A DNA stretch of 64,000 nucleotides from Azorinus chamasolen (lineage: Eukaryota; Mollusca; Bivalvia; Cardiida; Solecurtidae). Of the stretch, positions 1 to 12,167 are shown piece by piece. Positions within the stretch are counted from its first letter, which is position 1; each line of letters starts with the position of its first letter. The position numbers were made by a program, and so were the translations under genes. The stretch lies in assembly GCA_963576725.1 (NCBI GenBank), contig OY755252.1:43625552-43689551 (forward strand). The letters are read 5' to 3'. The notes under the pieces were generated by a model. That model was given only the letters and a program-made list of their open reading frames with translations. It was not told the origin of the DNA and made no database searches.

Positions 1-3000
1 CCATAGGTTCGACAAAAAAATGACTTCAAATAATTATGCGGCCAAAGATTCGGCAACCCCGAAAAGAAATCCGCAGCCGGAAAAGTTGGATGAAGTCCGT
101 GTTTTTCCCTTAGCCAAAGGTTCGACAAAAACACGGACTTAAGAAAGATATGTAGCGAAAAATTCGGCAGTCCCGAGAAAAGATCCTCAGCCATAGGTTC
201 GACAAGAAAGGACTTCAAATAATTATGCGGCCAAAGATTCGGCAGCCCCGAGAAAAAATCCACAGCCGGAAAAGTTGGATGAAGTCCGTGGTTTTTCCCT
301 GAGCCAAAGGTTCGACAAAAACACGGACTTTAGAAAAATATGTAGCGAAATATTTAGCAGTACCGAGAAAAGACCCTCATCCGGAAAAGTTGGATGAAGT
401 CTGAGTTTTTTCCTTAGCCATAGGTCCGACAAAAACACGGACATGAGAAAATTATGCGACCAAAGATTGGCAGCCCCGATAAAAATCAGCATCCGGAAAA
501 GTTGGATGAAGTCCGTGCTTCTCCCTTAGACATAGGTCAGAAAAAAACACGGACTAAAGGAAAAAATGCGGCCAAAATATCTACAGTCCCGAGAAAAAAT
601 CCGAAGCCGGAGAAGTTGGATAAAGTCCGTGTTTTACCCTTAGTCATAGGTTCGACAAAAAAAACGGACTTCAGAAAAATATGCGGCCAAAAATTCAGCA
701 GTCCTGAGAAAAAATCCGCATCCGGAAAAGTTGGATGAAGTCACTGTTTTTCCCTTAGCCATAGGTTCGACAAAAAAATGACTTCAAATAATTATGCGGC
801 CAAAGATTCGGCAACCCCGAAAAGAAAATCCGCAGCCGGAAAAGTTGGATGAAGTCCGTGTTTTTCCCTTAGCCAAAGGTTCGACAAAACACGGACTTAA
901 GAAAGATATGTAGCGAAATATTCGGCAGTCCCGAGAAAAGATCCTCAGCCGGAAAAATTGGATGAAGTCCGTGTTTTCCCTTAGGCATAGCTCCGACAAA
1001 ATAATGGAATTCAGAAAATTTGCGGCCAAAAATTGGGCAGCCCCGAGAAAAAGTCCGCAGGCGGAAAAGTTGGATGAAGTCACTGTTTTTCCCTTAGCCA
1101 TAGGTTCGACAAAAAAGGACTTCAAATAATTATGCGGCCAAAGATTCGGCAGCCCCGAAAAAAATCCGCAGCCGGAAAAGTTGGATGAAGTCCGTGGTTT
1201 TTCCCTAAGCCAAAGGTTCGACAAAAACACGGACTTTAGAAAAATATGTAGCGAAAGATTTGGCAGTACCGAGAAAAGACCCTCATCCGGAAAAGTTGGA
1301 TGAAGTCTGAGTTTTTTTCCCTGGCCATAGGTCCGACAAAAACACGGACATGAGAAAAATATGCGGCCAAAGATTGGCAACCCCGAGAAAAATCCTCAGG
1401 TGGAAAAGTTGGATGAAGTCCATGTTTTCCCTTAGCCATATGTACTAGAAAAACACGGACTTCAGATAAATATGCGGCCAAAAATTCGGCAGCCCCGATA
1501 AAAATCAGCATCCGGAAAAGTTGGATGAAGTCCGTGCTTCTCCCTTAGACATAGGTCAGAAAAAAACACGGACTAAAGGAAAATATAGGGCCAAAATATC
1601 TATAGTCCCGAGAAAAAATCCGCAGCCGGAGAAGTTGGATAAAGTCCGTGTTTTACCCTTAGTCATAGGTTCGACAAAAAAACAACGGACTTCAAAAAAA
1701 TATGCGGCCAAAAATTCAGCAGCCCTGAGAAAAAATCCGCAGCCGGAAAAGTTTGATGAAGTTACTGTTTTTCCCTTAGCCATAGGTTCGACAAAAAAAA
1801 TGACTTTAAATAATTATGCGGCCAAAGATTCGGCAACCCCGAAAAGAAATCCGCAGCCGGAAAAGTTGGATGAAGTCCGTGTTTTTCCCTTAGCCAAAGG
1901 TTCGACAAAAAAACGGACTTAAGAAAGATATGTAGCGAAAAATTCGGCAGTCCCGAGAAAAGATCCTCAGCCGGAAAAGTTGGATGAAGTACATGTTTTT
2001 TCCCTTAGTCACATGTACGAGAAAAGCACGGACTTCAGATAAATATGCGGCCAAAGATTCGGCAGCCCCGAGAAAAATCCGAAGCCGGAAAAGTTGGATG
2101 AAGTCCGTGTTTTTCCCTTAGCCATAGGTTCAATATGATCACCGACTTCAAAAAAATATGCGGCCGAAAATTCGGCAGCCCCGAGAAAAGATCCGCAGCC
2201 GGAAAAGTTGGATGAAAACCGTGTTTTTCCTTTATTCATAGGTTCGACAAAAGTACGGACTTCAAAAAAATATGCGGCCAGAAATTCGTGAGCCCCGAGA
2301 AAAATTCCGCAGCCGGAAAAGTTGGATGAAGTCCGTGTTTTTCCCTTAGCCAAAGGTTCTACAAAAACACGGACTTAAGAAAAATATGTAGCGAAAAGTT
2401 CGGCAGTCCCGAGAAATGATCCTTAGCCGGAAAAGATGGATGAAGTCCGTGTTTTCCCTTAGGCATAGCTCCGACAAAATAATGGAATTCAGAAAAGTTG
2501 CGGCCAAAAATTCGGCAGCCCCGAGAAAAAATCCGCAGGCGGAAAAGTTGGATGAAGTCACTGTTTTTCCCTTAGCCATAGGTTCGACAAAAAAGGACTT
2601 CAAATAATTATGCGGCCAAAGATTCGGCAGCCCCGAGAAAAAATCCGCAGCTAGAAAAATTGGATGAAGTCCGTGTTTTGCCCTTAGCCAAAGGTTCGAC
2701 AAAAACACGGACATAAGAAAAATATGTTGCGAAAAATTCGGCAGCCCTGAGAAAAAATCCGCAGCCGGAAAAGTTGGATGATGTCCGTGTTTTTCCCTTA
2801 GGCATAGATTCGACAAAAAAGGACTTCAAATAATTATGCGGCCAAAGATTCGGCAGCCCCGAGAAAAAATCCACAGCCGGAAAAGTTGGATGAAATCCGT
2901 GTTTTTCCCTTAGCCAAAGGTTCGACAAAAACACGGACTTTGGAAAAATATGTAGCGAAAAATTCGGCAGTCCCGAGAAAGGATCCTCAGCCGGAAAAGT

Positions 3001-5420
3001 TGGATGAAGTCCGTGTTTTCCCTTAGCCATAGGTCCGACAAAAACACGGACTTCAAAAAAATATGCGGCCAATCATTCGGCAGCCCCGAGAAAAGATCCG
3101 CAGCCGGAAAAGTTGGATGAAGTCCGTGTTTTTCCTTTATTCATAGGTTCGACAAAAGTACGGACTTCAGATAAATATGCTGACAGAAATTAGTGAGTCC
3201 CGAGAAAAAATCCGCAGCCGAAAAAGTTGGATGAAGTCCGTTTTTTTCCTTAACGAAAGGTTCGACAAAAGCACCAACTTCAGAATATGATGCGGCCAAA
3301 AATTTGGCAGCCCCGAGAAAAAATCTGCAGCCGGAAAAGTTGGATGAAGTACGCGTTTTTCCTTAGCCATATGTTCGACAAAAGCACCCGAGTCCGTGTT
3401 TTTCCTTTAATCATAGGTTCGACAAAAGTACGGACTTCAGAAAAATATGCGGCCAGAAATTCGTGAGCCCCGAGAAAAAATCCGCAGCCGGAAAGGTTGG
3501 ATGAAGTCCGTGTTTTTCCCTTAGCGAAAGGTTCGACAAAAGCACGGACTTCAGAATATGATGCGGCCAAAGTTTAGGCAGCCCCGAGAAAAGTTGGATG
3601 AAGTCCATGTTTTTCCCTTAGCCATAGGTACGACAAAAGGATCGACTACACAAAAATATGCGTCCAAAGATTCGGCAGCCCCGAGAAAAACTTCTCAGCC
3701 GGAAAAGTTGGATGAAGTCCATGTTTTTCCCTTCGCCATAGGTCCGACAAAAGGACCGACTTCAAAAAAATATGCGTCCAAAGATTCGGCAGCCCCGAGA
3801 AAAACTCCTCAGCCGGAGAAGTTGGATGAAGTCCATGTTTTTCCCTTCGCCATAGGTACGACAAAAACACGGACTTCAGATAAATATGCCGCCAAAAATT
3901 CGGCAGCCCCTAGAAAAGACCCACAGCCGGAAAAGTTGGATGAAGTCCGTGTTTTTCCCTTAGCCATAGGTCCGACAAAATCACGGACTTTAGAAAAATA
4001 TGCGTCCAAAAATTCGGCAGCCCCGAGAAAAGATCCGCAGCCGGAAAAGTTGGATGAAGTCCGTGTTTTTCCCTTAGACATAGGTCCGACAGAATCACGG
4101 ACTTTAGACTTTAGGTGCTTCAGATCAATATGCTCCCAAAGGTTCGACAAAAGCACCGACTTCAGATAAATATGCGTCCAAAAGTTCGGCAGCCCCGAGA
4201 AAAGATCCTCAGCCGGAAAAGTTGGATGAAGTCCATATTTTTCCCTTAGCCAAAGGTTCGACAAAAGCACGGACTTCAGAATATAATGTGGCCAAAAATT
4301 CGGCAGCCCAAGAAAAAAATCCGCAGCCGGAAAAGTTGGATGAAGTCCATGCTTTTCCCTTAGCCATAGGTCCGACAAAAACACGGACTTTAGAAAAATA
4401 TGCACCCAAAGATTCCACAGTCCCGAGAAAATATCCGGAGCCGGAAAAGTTGGATGAAGTCCGTGCTTTTCCCTGACCCAAAGGTTCGACTTAACAAGGA
4501 CTTTAAAATACTATGCGGCCAAAAATTCGGCAGCCCCGAGAAAAAATCCGCAGCGGGAAAATTTGGATGAAGTCCGTGTTTTCACTAAGCCAAATATTCG
4601 ACAAAAGCACGGACTTCAGAATATTATGTGGCCAAAAATTCGGCAGCCAAAGAAAAAATCCGCAGCCGGAACAGTTGGATGAAGTCCGTGTTTTCCCTTA
4701 GCCATAGGTCCGACAAAAACACGGACTTCAGATCAATATGCTCCCAAAGCTTCGACAAAAGCACCGACTTCAGATAAATATGCGTCCAAAAATTCGACAG
4801 CCCCGAGAAAAGATCCTCAGCCGGAAAAGTTGGATGAAGTCCATGTTTTCCCTTAGCCATAGGTCCGACAAAAGCACGGACTTTAGAAAAATATGCGGCC
4901 AAAATTATGGCAGCTCCGAGAAAAGATCCGCAGCCGGAAAGGTTGGATAAAGTCTGTGTTTTTCCCTTAGCTATAGGTCCGACAAAATCACGGACTTTAG
5001 AAAAACATGCGGCCAAGGATTCGGCAGCCCCGATAAAATATCCGCGGCCGGAAAAGTTGGATGAAGTCCGTGTTTTCCCTTGGCCATAGGTCCGACAAAA
5101 ACACGGACTTCAGATCAATATGCTCCCAAAGGTTCGACAAATGCACCGACTTCAGATAAATATGCGTCAAAACATTCGGCAGCCCGGAGAAAACATCCTC
5201 AGACGGAAAAGTTGGATGAAGTCCATGTTATTCCCTTAGCCAATGGTCCGACAGAAGCACGGACTTAAGAAAAATTTGCGGTCAAAAATACGGTAGCCCC
5301 GAGAAAAAAGTCCGTTTTTCCCTTACGCATAGGTCCGACAAAAACACGGACTTCAGGAAAATATGTGGCCAAATAATCGACAGCCCCGAGAAAAAATCCG
5401 CAGCCGAAAAATTCGGCAGC
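1..5420. repeat. Satellite array, about 112-114 bp monomer, with higher-order repeat
   Basis: About 47 head-to-tail monomers, each with the blocks GAAAAGTTGGATGAAGTCCG, CCCTTAGCCATAGG, ACACGGACTT and ATGCGGCCAAA. Neighbouring monomers differ, but monomers about 1,020 bp apart share private variants: GACATAGGTCAGAAAA recurs near 528 and 1548, and AATGACTTCAAATAATTATG near 776 has a near-copy near 1799. This implies a nine-monomer higher-order unit in the first 2-3 kb. Each monomer has an internal dyad: GTCCGTGTTTTT and AAAAACACGGAC separated by about 20 bases. Long open frames occur on both strands because many monomers are 114 bp (3 x 38); I do not consider them coding. The left edge runs off the window. 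Confidence 0.95.
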
Positions 5421-5428
5421 CCACAGAT

Positions 5429-5536
5429 CTATCTTATTCTGTAAGCAAACAGAGCAGACCATGATCAGACGGCTCCTATAGGAGTCTACTCTGCTTGCAG
5501 ATGCATGAAAACACGTGTATGTGAGGGAACGGGTTA
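5429..5536. mobile_element. TTAA MITE (family A) half, cut by the satellite edge
   Basis: This is the right half of the family A MITE: AGCAAACAGAGCAGACCATG, the palindrome tip GGCTCCTATAGGAG, then TGCAGATGCATGAAAACACG and a terminal AGGGAACGGGTTAA. The left half is missing and satellite monomers directly abut, so the array border lies within the MITE. Confidence 0.7.
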
Positions 5537-5773
5537 AGTAGAATTTAAGTAGGATATGATAGAATGTGAGACAAATGTGCTTCGAGTGTCCTTCCTTTAG
5601 CGTGTCGAACACATCTGTCTCATTTCCAGTTTATCGCAACTATGAACGTTTACGAGCACATCGGTCACACCTCGTGAGACAAATGTGCTCCGAGACAATT
5701 GTGCTCCTACATTGCTTTCCTATTCATCATATACCAATGATTTCCCACACGTACATACACTACCCCCCCCCCA

Positions 5774-5866
5774 ACACACACACACACACACACACACACA
5801 CGCGCGCACGCACACACACACACAGACACACACAAAACACACACACACACACAACACACACACACG
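5774..5866. repeat. (CA)n microsatellite
   Basis: A nearly uninterrupted CA/CG dinucleotide run of about 93 bp, with a short CG-rich stretch and a few AA interruptions. A run of ten C precedes it. Confidence 0.97.
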
Positions 5867-6171
5867 CATTCGACGACCAAAACGAGGTCTGATATTGGAT
5901 CGCAGAGGCAGAAAGCTCTAATAGGAGCTGTCTGCATTACGTTTGAACTATAGTAAGCAACCACCTGCTTTGACTGACGCCTATGGCTATTAAAATATCT
6001 TGCCTACTGCTACCTGTTATGTACACGCATTCTTTACAAATGGCGTAGACATTACGATGAAAATCCTCACCAATCCCTGTGAGGAACGTTGCTGGACCAA
6101 ATGCCGTGTATGCACCGTGACTATAACGGTACGAGGGCATGCTCCCCGGTAAAATTTAGACATGTGTAAGC

Positions 6172-6296
6172 TTTTAAACCATTGTGATGAATAGAGCATT
6201 TGCTCCTAAAGGAGCAAATGCTCTATTTATCACAATGATTTCAAACTGACTTTTATAGAGGCGTCAAAAGGCGTCATTATGAGGAATGGGTTAAAA
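6172..6296. mobile_element. TTAA MITE (family B), truncated copy
   Basis: It has the family B palindrome AGAGCATTTGCTCCTAAAGG with its mirror arm, then the conserved segment ending GAGGAATGGGTTAA. The other terminal third is absent. Confidence 0.75.
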
Positions 6297-6899
6297 TAAC
6301 GTGACAAGACAATGTTTAACAAAGGTTACCCCTTTAGCCTTCGATTTTTGTTCCATTTGGCCATAATAATGTTTCCACCTTTTAGGCTGATGTTACGCAC
6401 ATGCTACGTCCCTACCTGTGATTCTGTCATGATGATTGGTCTAGGTACATACTGTCTGCATAACAGCAGAAACAGCATTTCTTGTAGTAGTGCTCAATAG
6501 TATATTTTAATTTATTTACTCCACTGACCCAGTATATTTGAGATAGGCAAACAGTGTAGACCTAGATCAGAGTGGCTTCTAGAAGAGGCTACCGATTCAG
6601 GGTCTGTACTGTATGCTATGCCAATAAATGTCAAAGGCTCTCCTCACATGCATATATACATTGTACATGCATTTGGGTTTGCAGAAAATCATCAATATGA
6701 ACAAGAGGATCATGACTTTATTGCTCAGCTGAGTTACCATTAGTTCGGTTTTAAAGTTTGGGTGAACTAACTACGTTGATAACATTGCAACAATGGTATT
6801 ATCCCTTCTCATACAATGTGATCAATCAAGGGCATATAACTTTAGACTTACAAGTCAATTTGTGTCCTTGATCAAACTTCGTTACCACCTGTCTTACAG

Positions 6900-7919
6900 A
6901 CCCATAATTATGTCTCCCCCATTTACATATTGTTTTTGGTCAGAGTTGTCTGTCTCTCTGCCCGTCTGTCACAAACTTAGATCGCGCGTATCTCTGAAAC
7001 CAGTCGGGCTAAAGTCCCGGCTAAAGTCAGCAAACTTCACAGGAATGTTGACCAGCATGAGTTGTTGTGCACCTTGGTAATTTGAATTGTCTCTACGTGA
7101 TAATTATTGAGTCAACAAACCTCACAAGGATGTTGACCAGCATGAGGTGTTGCGCACCTGATGTTTTGAATTGTGTTGAGTAATGCCCATCATATGATAA
7201 CTTAAAAATACAGTTATACTTTGTGTCACTCGTATCTCTGAAACCAGTAGGGCTAGAGTCATCAAACTTCACAGGAATTTTCACCAGTATGAGTTATTGT
7301 GCACCTGGGGGTTTTGAATTCTCTCCCCTGATAACTTTGGAGTTATTGCCCTTGTTGACTTAAAATTAGACTAACTTAGTGTCGCGCGTATCTCTGAAAA
7401 CCAATAGAGCGAGAGTCGCCAAATTTCACGGGAATGTGCACCAGCATGGTTTTTTGTGCACCTGTTTTTTTTTTAACTGCCCCCCCCCCTTATAAGTGTT
7501 GAGTTATTGCCCATGATATGATAACTTAAAATTTAGAGACACTTTGTGTCACTCGTATCTCTGAAAGCAGTAGGGCTAGTGTCACCAAACTTCAAAGGAA
7601 TGTCCACCAGCATGAGTTGCTGTGCACCTGGGGGTTTTAATCGTCTCCCCCTGATACCGTTGGAGTCATTGCCCCCTGTTGGCTTAAAAATAGACAAACT
7701 TTGTGTCGTGCGTATCTCTGAAAACCAATAGGGCTAGAGTCACCAAACTTCACAGGAATGTTGAACAGCATGAGTATCAGTTGTTGTGCACCAGTTGTTT
7801 TTTAATTTGTCTCCCCCTGATGACTGTGGAGTTACAGGCATTACACTTGTGTATTGGAAAGAGGATGGCGGTGGGAAGGGGGGGGGGGCATCTGTTTTTG
7901 TGACAAAAACAAACCTCTA
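6900..7919. mobile_element. Tandem-core non-autonomous element, about 157-bp monomers
   Basis: A unit with CGTATCTCTGAAACCAGTAG, CAAACTTCACAGGAATGTTG, CCAGCATGAGTTGTTGTGCA and GTCTCCCCCTGATAAC repeats about five times. CGTATCTCTG lies near 6987, 7231, 7387, 7554 and 7711, so intervals are about 156-167 bp, with one degraded unit between the first two. A TGTTTTTGTGACAAAAACAAA hairpin closes the right side. The layout (short flank, 160-bp cores, terminal hairpin) resembles the bivalve 'pearl' elements; that assignment is inferred. The ORFs inside are repeat shadows. Confidence 0.7.
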
Positions 7920-7934
7920 GTTAGATCTATTTTT

Positions 7935-8115
7935 GATTACCTCATATGCCTATTTTAGACCCAGTCTCTTTGAATAAATCTACCGAAAAGGAGCATTTTC
8001 TAGAGAACAGGAAAAGTTAGAATTGTGTTGTTTTGAAACCATTGTGATGAATAGAGCATTTGCTCCTATATTTGTAATCCAAAAAGTGATTTTTACAGAG
8101 GCGTCAATACCAACA
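7935..8115. mobile_element. TTAA MITE (family B), partial
   Basis: Family B right-end sequence (TTTGAATAAATCTACCGAAA, AGGAGCATTTTCTAGAGAA) then AACCATTGTGATGAATAGAG. The palindrome is broken after GCTCCTATA. Confidence 0.7.
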
Positions 8116-8504
8116 CTAACACCAACACTATGATAATTTGTTGACCATTTCTACAGTGTAGATAAAGGGTATGTATAACAATGAACAGCATTGATTTTAA
8201 AATATGTCACATATGTATTTAAATATTCATATATATGTACATATTTACTATAAGAACAGCGTTTGATCTTTGACAAAATAATTGTAAGTACATTCTATAT
8301 TGAATTAGTAACAGTATTAGAAAGCAAGTCTGGATTCATTAAGAAATAATCTGACATTGAAATCCTATTTTTACGTGCATTTGCAATCAGCTTGGATCCT
8401 GATGAGGCACCAAGTAGGTAAGCGTCTCATCTGGATCTAAACTGTTTGCAAAAGGTTATAAAAGATATACCTATGGTAGCAAAATAAAATTGCAGGAATG
8501 CAAT

Positions 8505-8960
8505 ACAAGTGTGTACACTTTCTTATACTGTAATAAGAACATTTCGTAGCAGTATATTAGCAGTATATACTGTACTAAGTACATTATGTAGCAGAACATA
8601 CTGTAAAAACCACCCTATGTAACAGTAGATAATGTTATTATTATTGTCATACTACATTTATATAACGCTCGTTTCACACAGGATATGTGTGTTTAAAAAG
8701 CGCTTCACATGGATAAATCACATGTACAAAATAGGCTATATTCCATGCATAGAGAATATTTGAAACAAAATATACGTAATAAGAACAGTGTGAAGTAGTG
8801 TATACTGTAATAAGCAAATTATGTAGCAGTATATAATGTAACAAGCAAACACATTATGTGGCAGTATATGCAGGTAAAAGCACTATACTGTAAGAAGCAT
8901 ATCATGTAGCAGTACATACTGTTACAAGCATATGTAACAGTATAGTGTAACTAGAAAATT
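8505..8960. repeat. Degenerate minisatellite, left part of the split array
   Basis: Loose repeats of AGCAGTATATACTGTAATAA and AAGCACATTATGTAGCAGTA, about 31 bp apart and much diverged. The same motif resumes at 10430 after inserted mobile elements, so this was one array. Confidence 0.7.
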
Positions 8961-8962
8961 GT

Positions 8963-10424
8963 GTCTGTAAGACAGCGATGCCCCCGTGGTGGTGCTTGCC
9001 TAGCTGCACGTAAGTTTCTAAGCCATTTGACCTTGACCTTGGGCTTGCGGGCAGCATGGGCTGGGTGCGAAATGAAAGTATGGATGATGGTTTATGTGTA
9101 TATGCAATTCCATACCAATAGCTATAGTGGTTAGTCAGATATAAGACAACAAGAGGGCCAGAATGGCCCTGAAGCGCTCACCAGACAATCAGGAGAAGAT
9201 TTTTAAAATTTTCACTATATGTTACTATTGAAAACTAGCCTGCCCTGGGGTGTGGCTAATTTTGACCCAAGAGGCATAATTTATATAACGTTTGTAGAGG
9301 ACCTGAACATGATGCTATGTGCCACATTTGAAAACTGAGAACCTTCCAGATTCAGATGAGACGTTTTTTAAAGTTTTCACTGTAAGTTATGTTTCTATTG
9401 AAAACTGGCTACCCCTGGGGCGGGGCCAATTTTGACCCAGGGGCATAATTTATATAACTTTCATAGAGAACCTGAACATGATGCTATGTGCCACATATGA
9501 AAGCTGAGAGCCTTCCAGTTTCAGTGAAGAAGATTTTCAAAGATTTCACTATTTTTTTCTATTGAAAATGGCCCACCCCTGGGGTGGTGCTAATTTTGAC
9601 CCAGGGGCCAAAATTTATATAACTTTTGTGGAGGACCTAAAGATGATGCTATGTGCCAAATGTGAAAGCTGATAACCTTCTGGTTTCAGAGGAGAATATT
9701 TTCAAAGTTTTACTTTATGTTTCTATTGAAAACTGCCCATCCCTTGGGCAGGGCCAATTTTGACCCCGGTGCCATAATTTATATAACTTTTGAAGAAGAC
9801 CTGAACGTGATGCTCTGTGCAAAATATGAAAGCTGAAAGACTTCCAGTTTCAGAGAAGAAGATTTTCAAAGATTTCACTATTTGTTTCTATTGAAAATGG
9901 CCCACCCCTGGGGCGGGCCAATTTTGACCCCAGGGCCATAATATATATAACTTTTGTAGAGGAGCTGAACATGGTGCTATGTGCCAAATATGAAAGCTGA
10001 GATCCTCCCAGTTTCAGATGAGAAGATTTTCAAAGTTTTCACTATATGGTTCCATTGAAAACAAGGCACCCCTGGGGTGGGGCCAATTTTGACCCGAGGG
10101 CAATAATTTATATAACTTTTGTAGAGGACCTAAAGATGATACTATGTGCCAAAGATGAAAGCTGAGAACCCTGTAGATTCTGAGGAGAAGATTTTTAAAT
10201 GTTCAAATTGTTGACGACTGACGACGGACGACGCACTCTGACGGACATCAAGCAATCACAAAAGCTCATCCTGAGCACTTTGTGCTCTGGTGAGCTAATA
10301 AAAAACTGTAACAACCAACTGCACATACCAACTGCACGTAAAAGCGTGATGCACGGACGGACTGACAGACGGACAGGCGCAAAACATAATGCCCCCTGTC
10401 TATCGTCAACGGGGGCATAAAAAC
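8963..10424. mobile_element. Outer element carrying a nested tandem-core element
   Basis: The left side holds GACAGCGATGCCCCCGTGG and the right side ends CAACGGGGGCATAAAAA, so ATGCCCCCG is present as a subterminal inverted repeat. Just before the right end, GCCCCCTG and its near-complement form a terminal hairpin. It interrupts the 30-bp minisatellite and is itself interrupted by the element at 9150-10305. Confidence 0.65.
9150..10305. mobile_element. Tandem-core element family HN1 (pearl/Helentron-like), six cores
   Basis: It begins ACAAGAGGGCCAGAATGGCC then GAAGCGCTCACCAGACAATC. About six roughly 170-bp cores follow, each with TTTCTATTGAAAACTGG, CCCCTGGGG, CCAATTTTGACCC, TAATTTATATAACTTTTGTA and GATGCTATGTGCCA. 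It ends with a GACGAC-rich tract and the hairpin GAGCACTTTGTGCTCTGGTG then AGCTAATAAAAA. GCTCACCAGA near the left end is inverted at the right end. Related copies lie near 26578, 27510, 50911 and 51970. I see no transposase. Confidence 0.75.
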
Positions 10425-10905
10425 ACAAAATGTAACAGTATACACTGTAACAAGCGCATTACCAATCCGTATATACTAAAATAAGCACCTTATGTAGCAG
10501 TATATACGTCATAAGCACATTATATAGTAGTACATACTTAATAAGCACATTCTGAAGCAGTAAATACTTAATAAGCACATTGTGTAGCAGTGCACACTTA
10601 ATAAGCACATTGTGTAGCAGTACATACTTAATAAGCACATTGTGCAGCAGTGCACACTTAATAAGCACATTGTGTAGCAGTACATACTTAATAAGCACAT
10701 TGTGTAGCAGTACATACTTAATAAGCACATTGTGTAGCAGTACATACTTAATAAGCACATTGTGCAGCAGTGCACACTTAATAAGCACATTGTGTAGCAG
10801 TACATACTTAATAAGCACATTGTGCAGCAGTGCACACTTAATAAGCACATTGTGTAGCAGTGCATACTTAATAAGCACATTTTGCAGCAATACTGTAGCA
10901 ATAAA
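10425..10905. repeat. 30-bp minisatellite
   Basis: The unit ACTTAATAAGCACATTGTGT + AGCAGTACAT repeats about 12 times with almost perfect 30-bp phasing from about 10570. Two variants alternate irregularly (TAGCAGTACATAC and CAGCAGTGCACAC). Overlapping reading frames are open on both strands only because 30 is divisible by 3. Confidence 0.95.
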
Positions 10906-10989
10906 CACATTATGTAACAGTATGCATCACATATTGGAATATACTATAACAAGCACAATATGCTGCAGGCACATTGCACAGCAATGCAT

Positions 10990-11580
10990 AGTATAAGCAC
11001 ATCATGTAGTAGAGCATACTGTAACAAGTAAATCGTGTAGTAGTGCATACTGTAACAAGTACATTATGCAGCAGTGCATACTGTAACAATGACATCATGT
11101 AGTAGTGCATACTGTTACAAGCACATTATGCAGTAGTGCATACTGTAACAAGTACATTATGCAGTAGTGCATACTGTAACAATGACATCATGTAGTAGTG
11201 CATACTGTAACAAGTACATCATGTTGTAGTGCATACTGTAACAAGTACATTATGTAGTAGTGCATACTGTAACAAGTACATTATGCAGCAGTGCATACTG
11301 TAACAATGACATCATGTAGTAGTGCATACTGTTACAAGCACATTATGCAGTAGTGCATACTGTAACAAGTACATTATGTAGTAGTGCATACTGTAACAAG
11401 TACATTATGCAGTAGTGTATACTGTAACAAGTACATTATGTAGTAGTGTATACTGTAACAAGTACATGATGTAGTAGTGCATACTGTAACAAGTACATTA
11501 TGTAGTAGTGCATACTGTAACAAGTACATTATGTAGTAGTGCATACTGTAACAAGTACATTATGCAGTAGTAGATAATGT
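10990..11580. repeat. 31-bp minisatellite
   Basis: The unit TGTAACAAGTACATTATG + TAGTAGTGCATAC (31 bp) repeats about 18 times, with variants ATGACATCATG and GCACATTATGCAG. It shares ancestry with the 30-bp array to its left but has a different period. Confidence 0.93.
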
Positions 11581-11800
11581 AACAACAGCATATATGCTGG
11601 CACAACGCACATTAAGTGGCAGTATATACTGCAATAAGTACATTATGTAGCAGTATATGCTGGCACAACACACATTATGTGGCAGACTATACTGTAGCAA
11701 GTACATTATGTTGCAGTATATGCTGGCACAACGCACATTATATGGCAGAATATACTGTAACAAGTACATTATGTAGCAGTATACAATGTTATAAGAATAT
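11580..11800. repeat. Minisatellite variant, about 62-bp double unit
   Basis: About three copies of a double unit combining AGTATATGCTGGCACAACGC and ACTGTAACAAGTACATTATG. It is a dimeric derivative of the adjacent 31-bp repeat. Confidence 0.8.
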
Positions 11801-11833
11801 TATATATGCACCATATATATATAGATGAACAAA

Positions 11834-11910
11834 TCAGTATAACATGACTAGTTCAAAGCAGCGACTCCACAAGTATAACATGACTAGTTCAAAGCAGCGA
11901 CTCCACAAGA
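11834..11910. repeat. Short direct duplication
   Basis: The stretch AGTATAACATGACTAGTTCA + AAGCAGCGACTCCACA occurs twice in direct tandem, about 38 bp each and essentially identical. Confidence 0.8.
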
Positions 11911-12167
11911 GGAGAAACATCGAAGCCTGTTGCATTTGGCAAACAGTGTAGACCAATATCAACTGCAGTGAAACATGTTCATAACCAATTACCCAAGATA
12001 TCTTGATTTAGTTTGCTATATCCAAACTTCCTTATATCTATATCCAAGTTGAAGTCATTTGGGAAATAAGGTCACTTTATATAATACTTTGAATGCTGGA
12101 CACAAGAACCTTTGATCTGGGTCTACAGTGTTTGCAAAAGTTACACTTGTTACCTGCATTCAAAGGG

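Noticed and set aside
784..1380. 198-residue minus-strand ORF
   Set aside because: Also a satellite shadow; no start context, no domain, and frame changes between monomers.
3558..4169. 203-residue plus-strand ORF with Pro/Lys-rich repeats
   Set aside because: It is the satellite read in one frame; equally long frames exist on the other strand, and stops appear wherever monomer length is not a multiple of 3.
1..5420. CRISPR-like array
   Set aside because: The monomers are contiguous with no unique spacers, and the sequence is clearly from an animal genome.
5566..5964. His/Thr- or Cys/Val-rich ORFs
   Set aside because: Translation of the CA microsatellite.
10459..10996. Repetitive ORFs of 130-150 residues on both strands
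   Set aside because: They result from the 30-bp minisatellite, which keeps all frames open.
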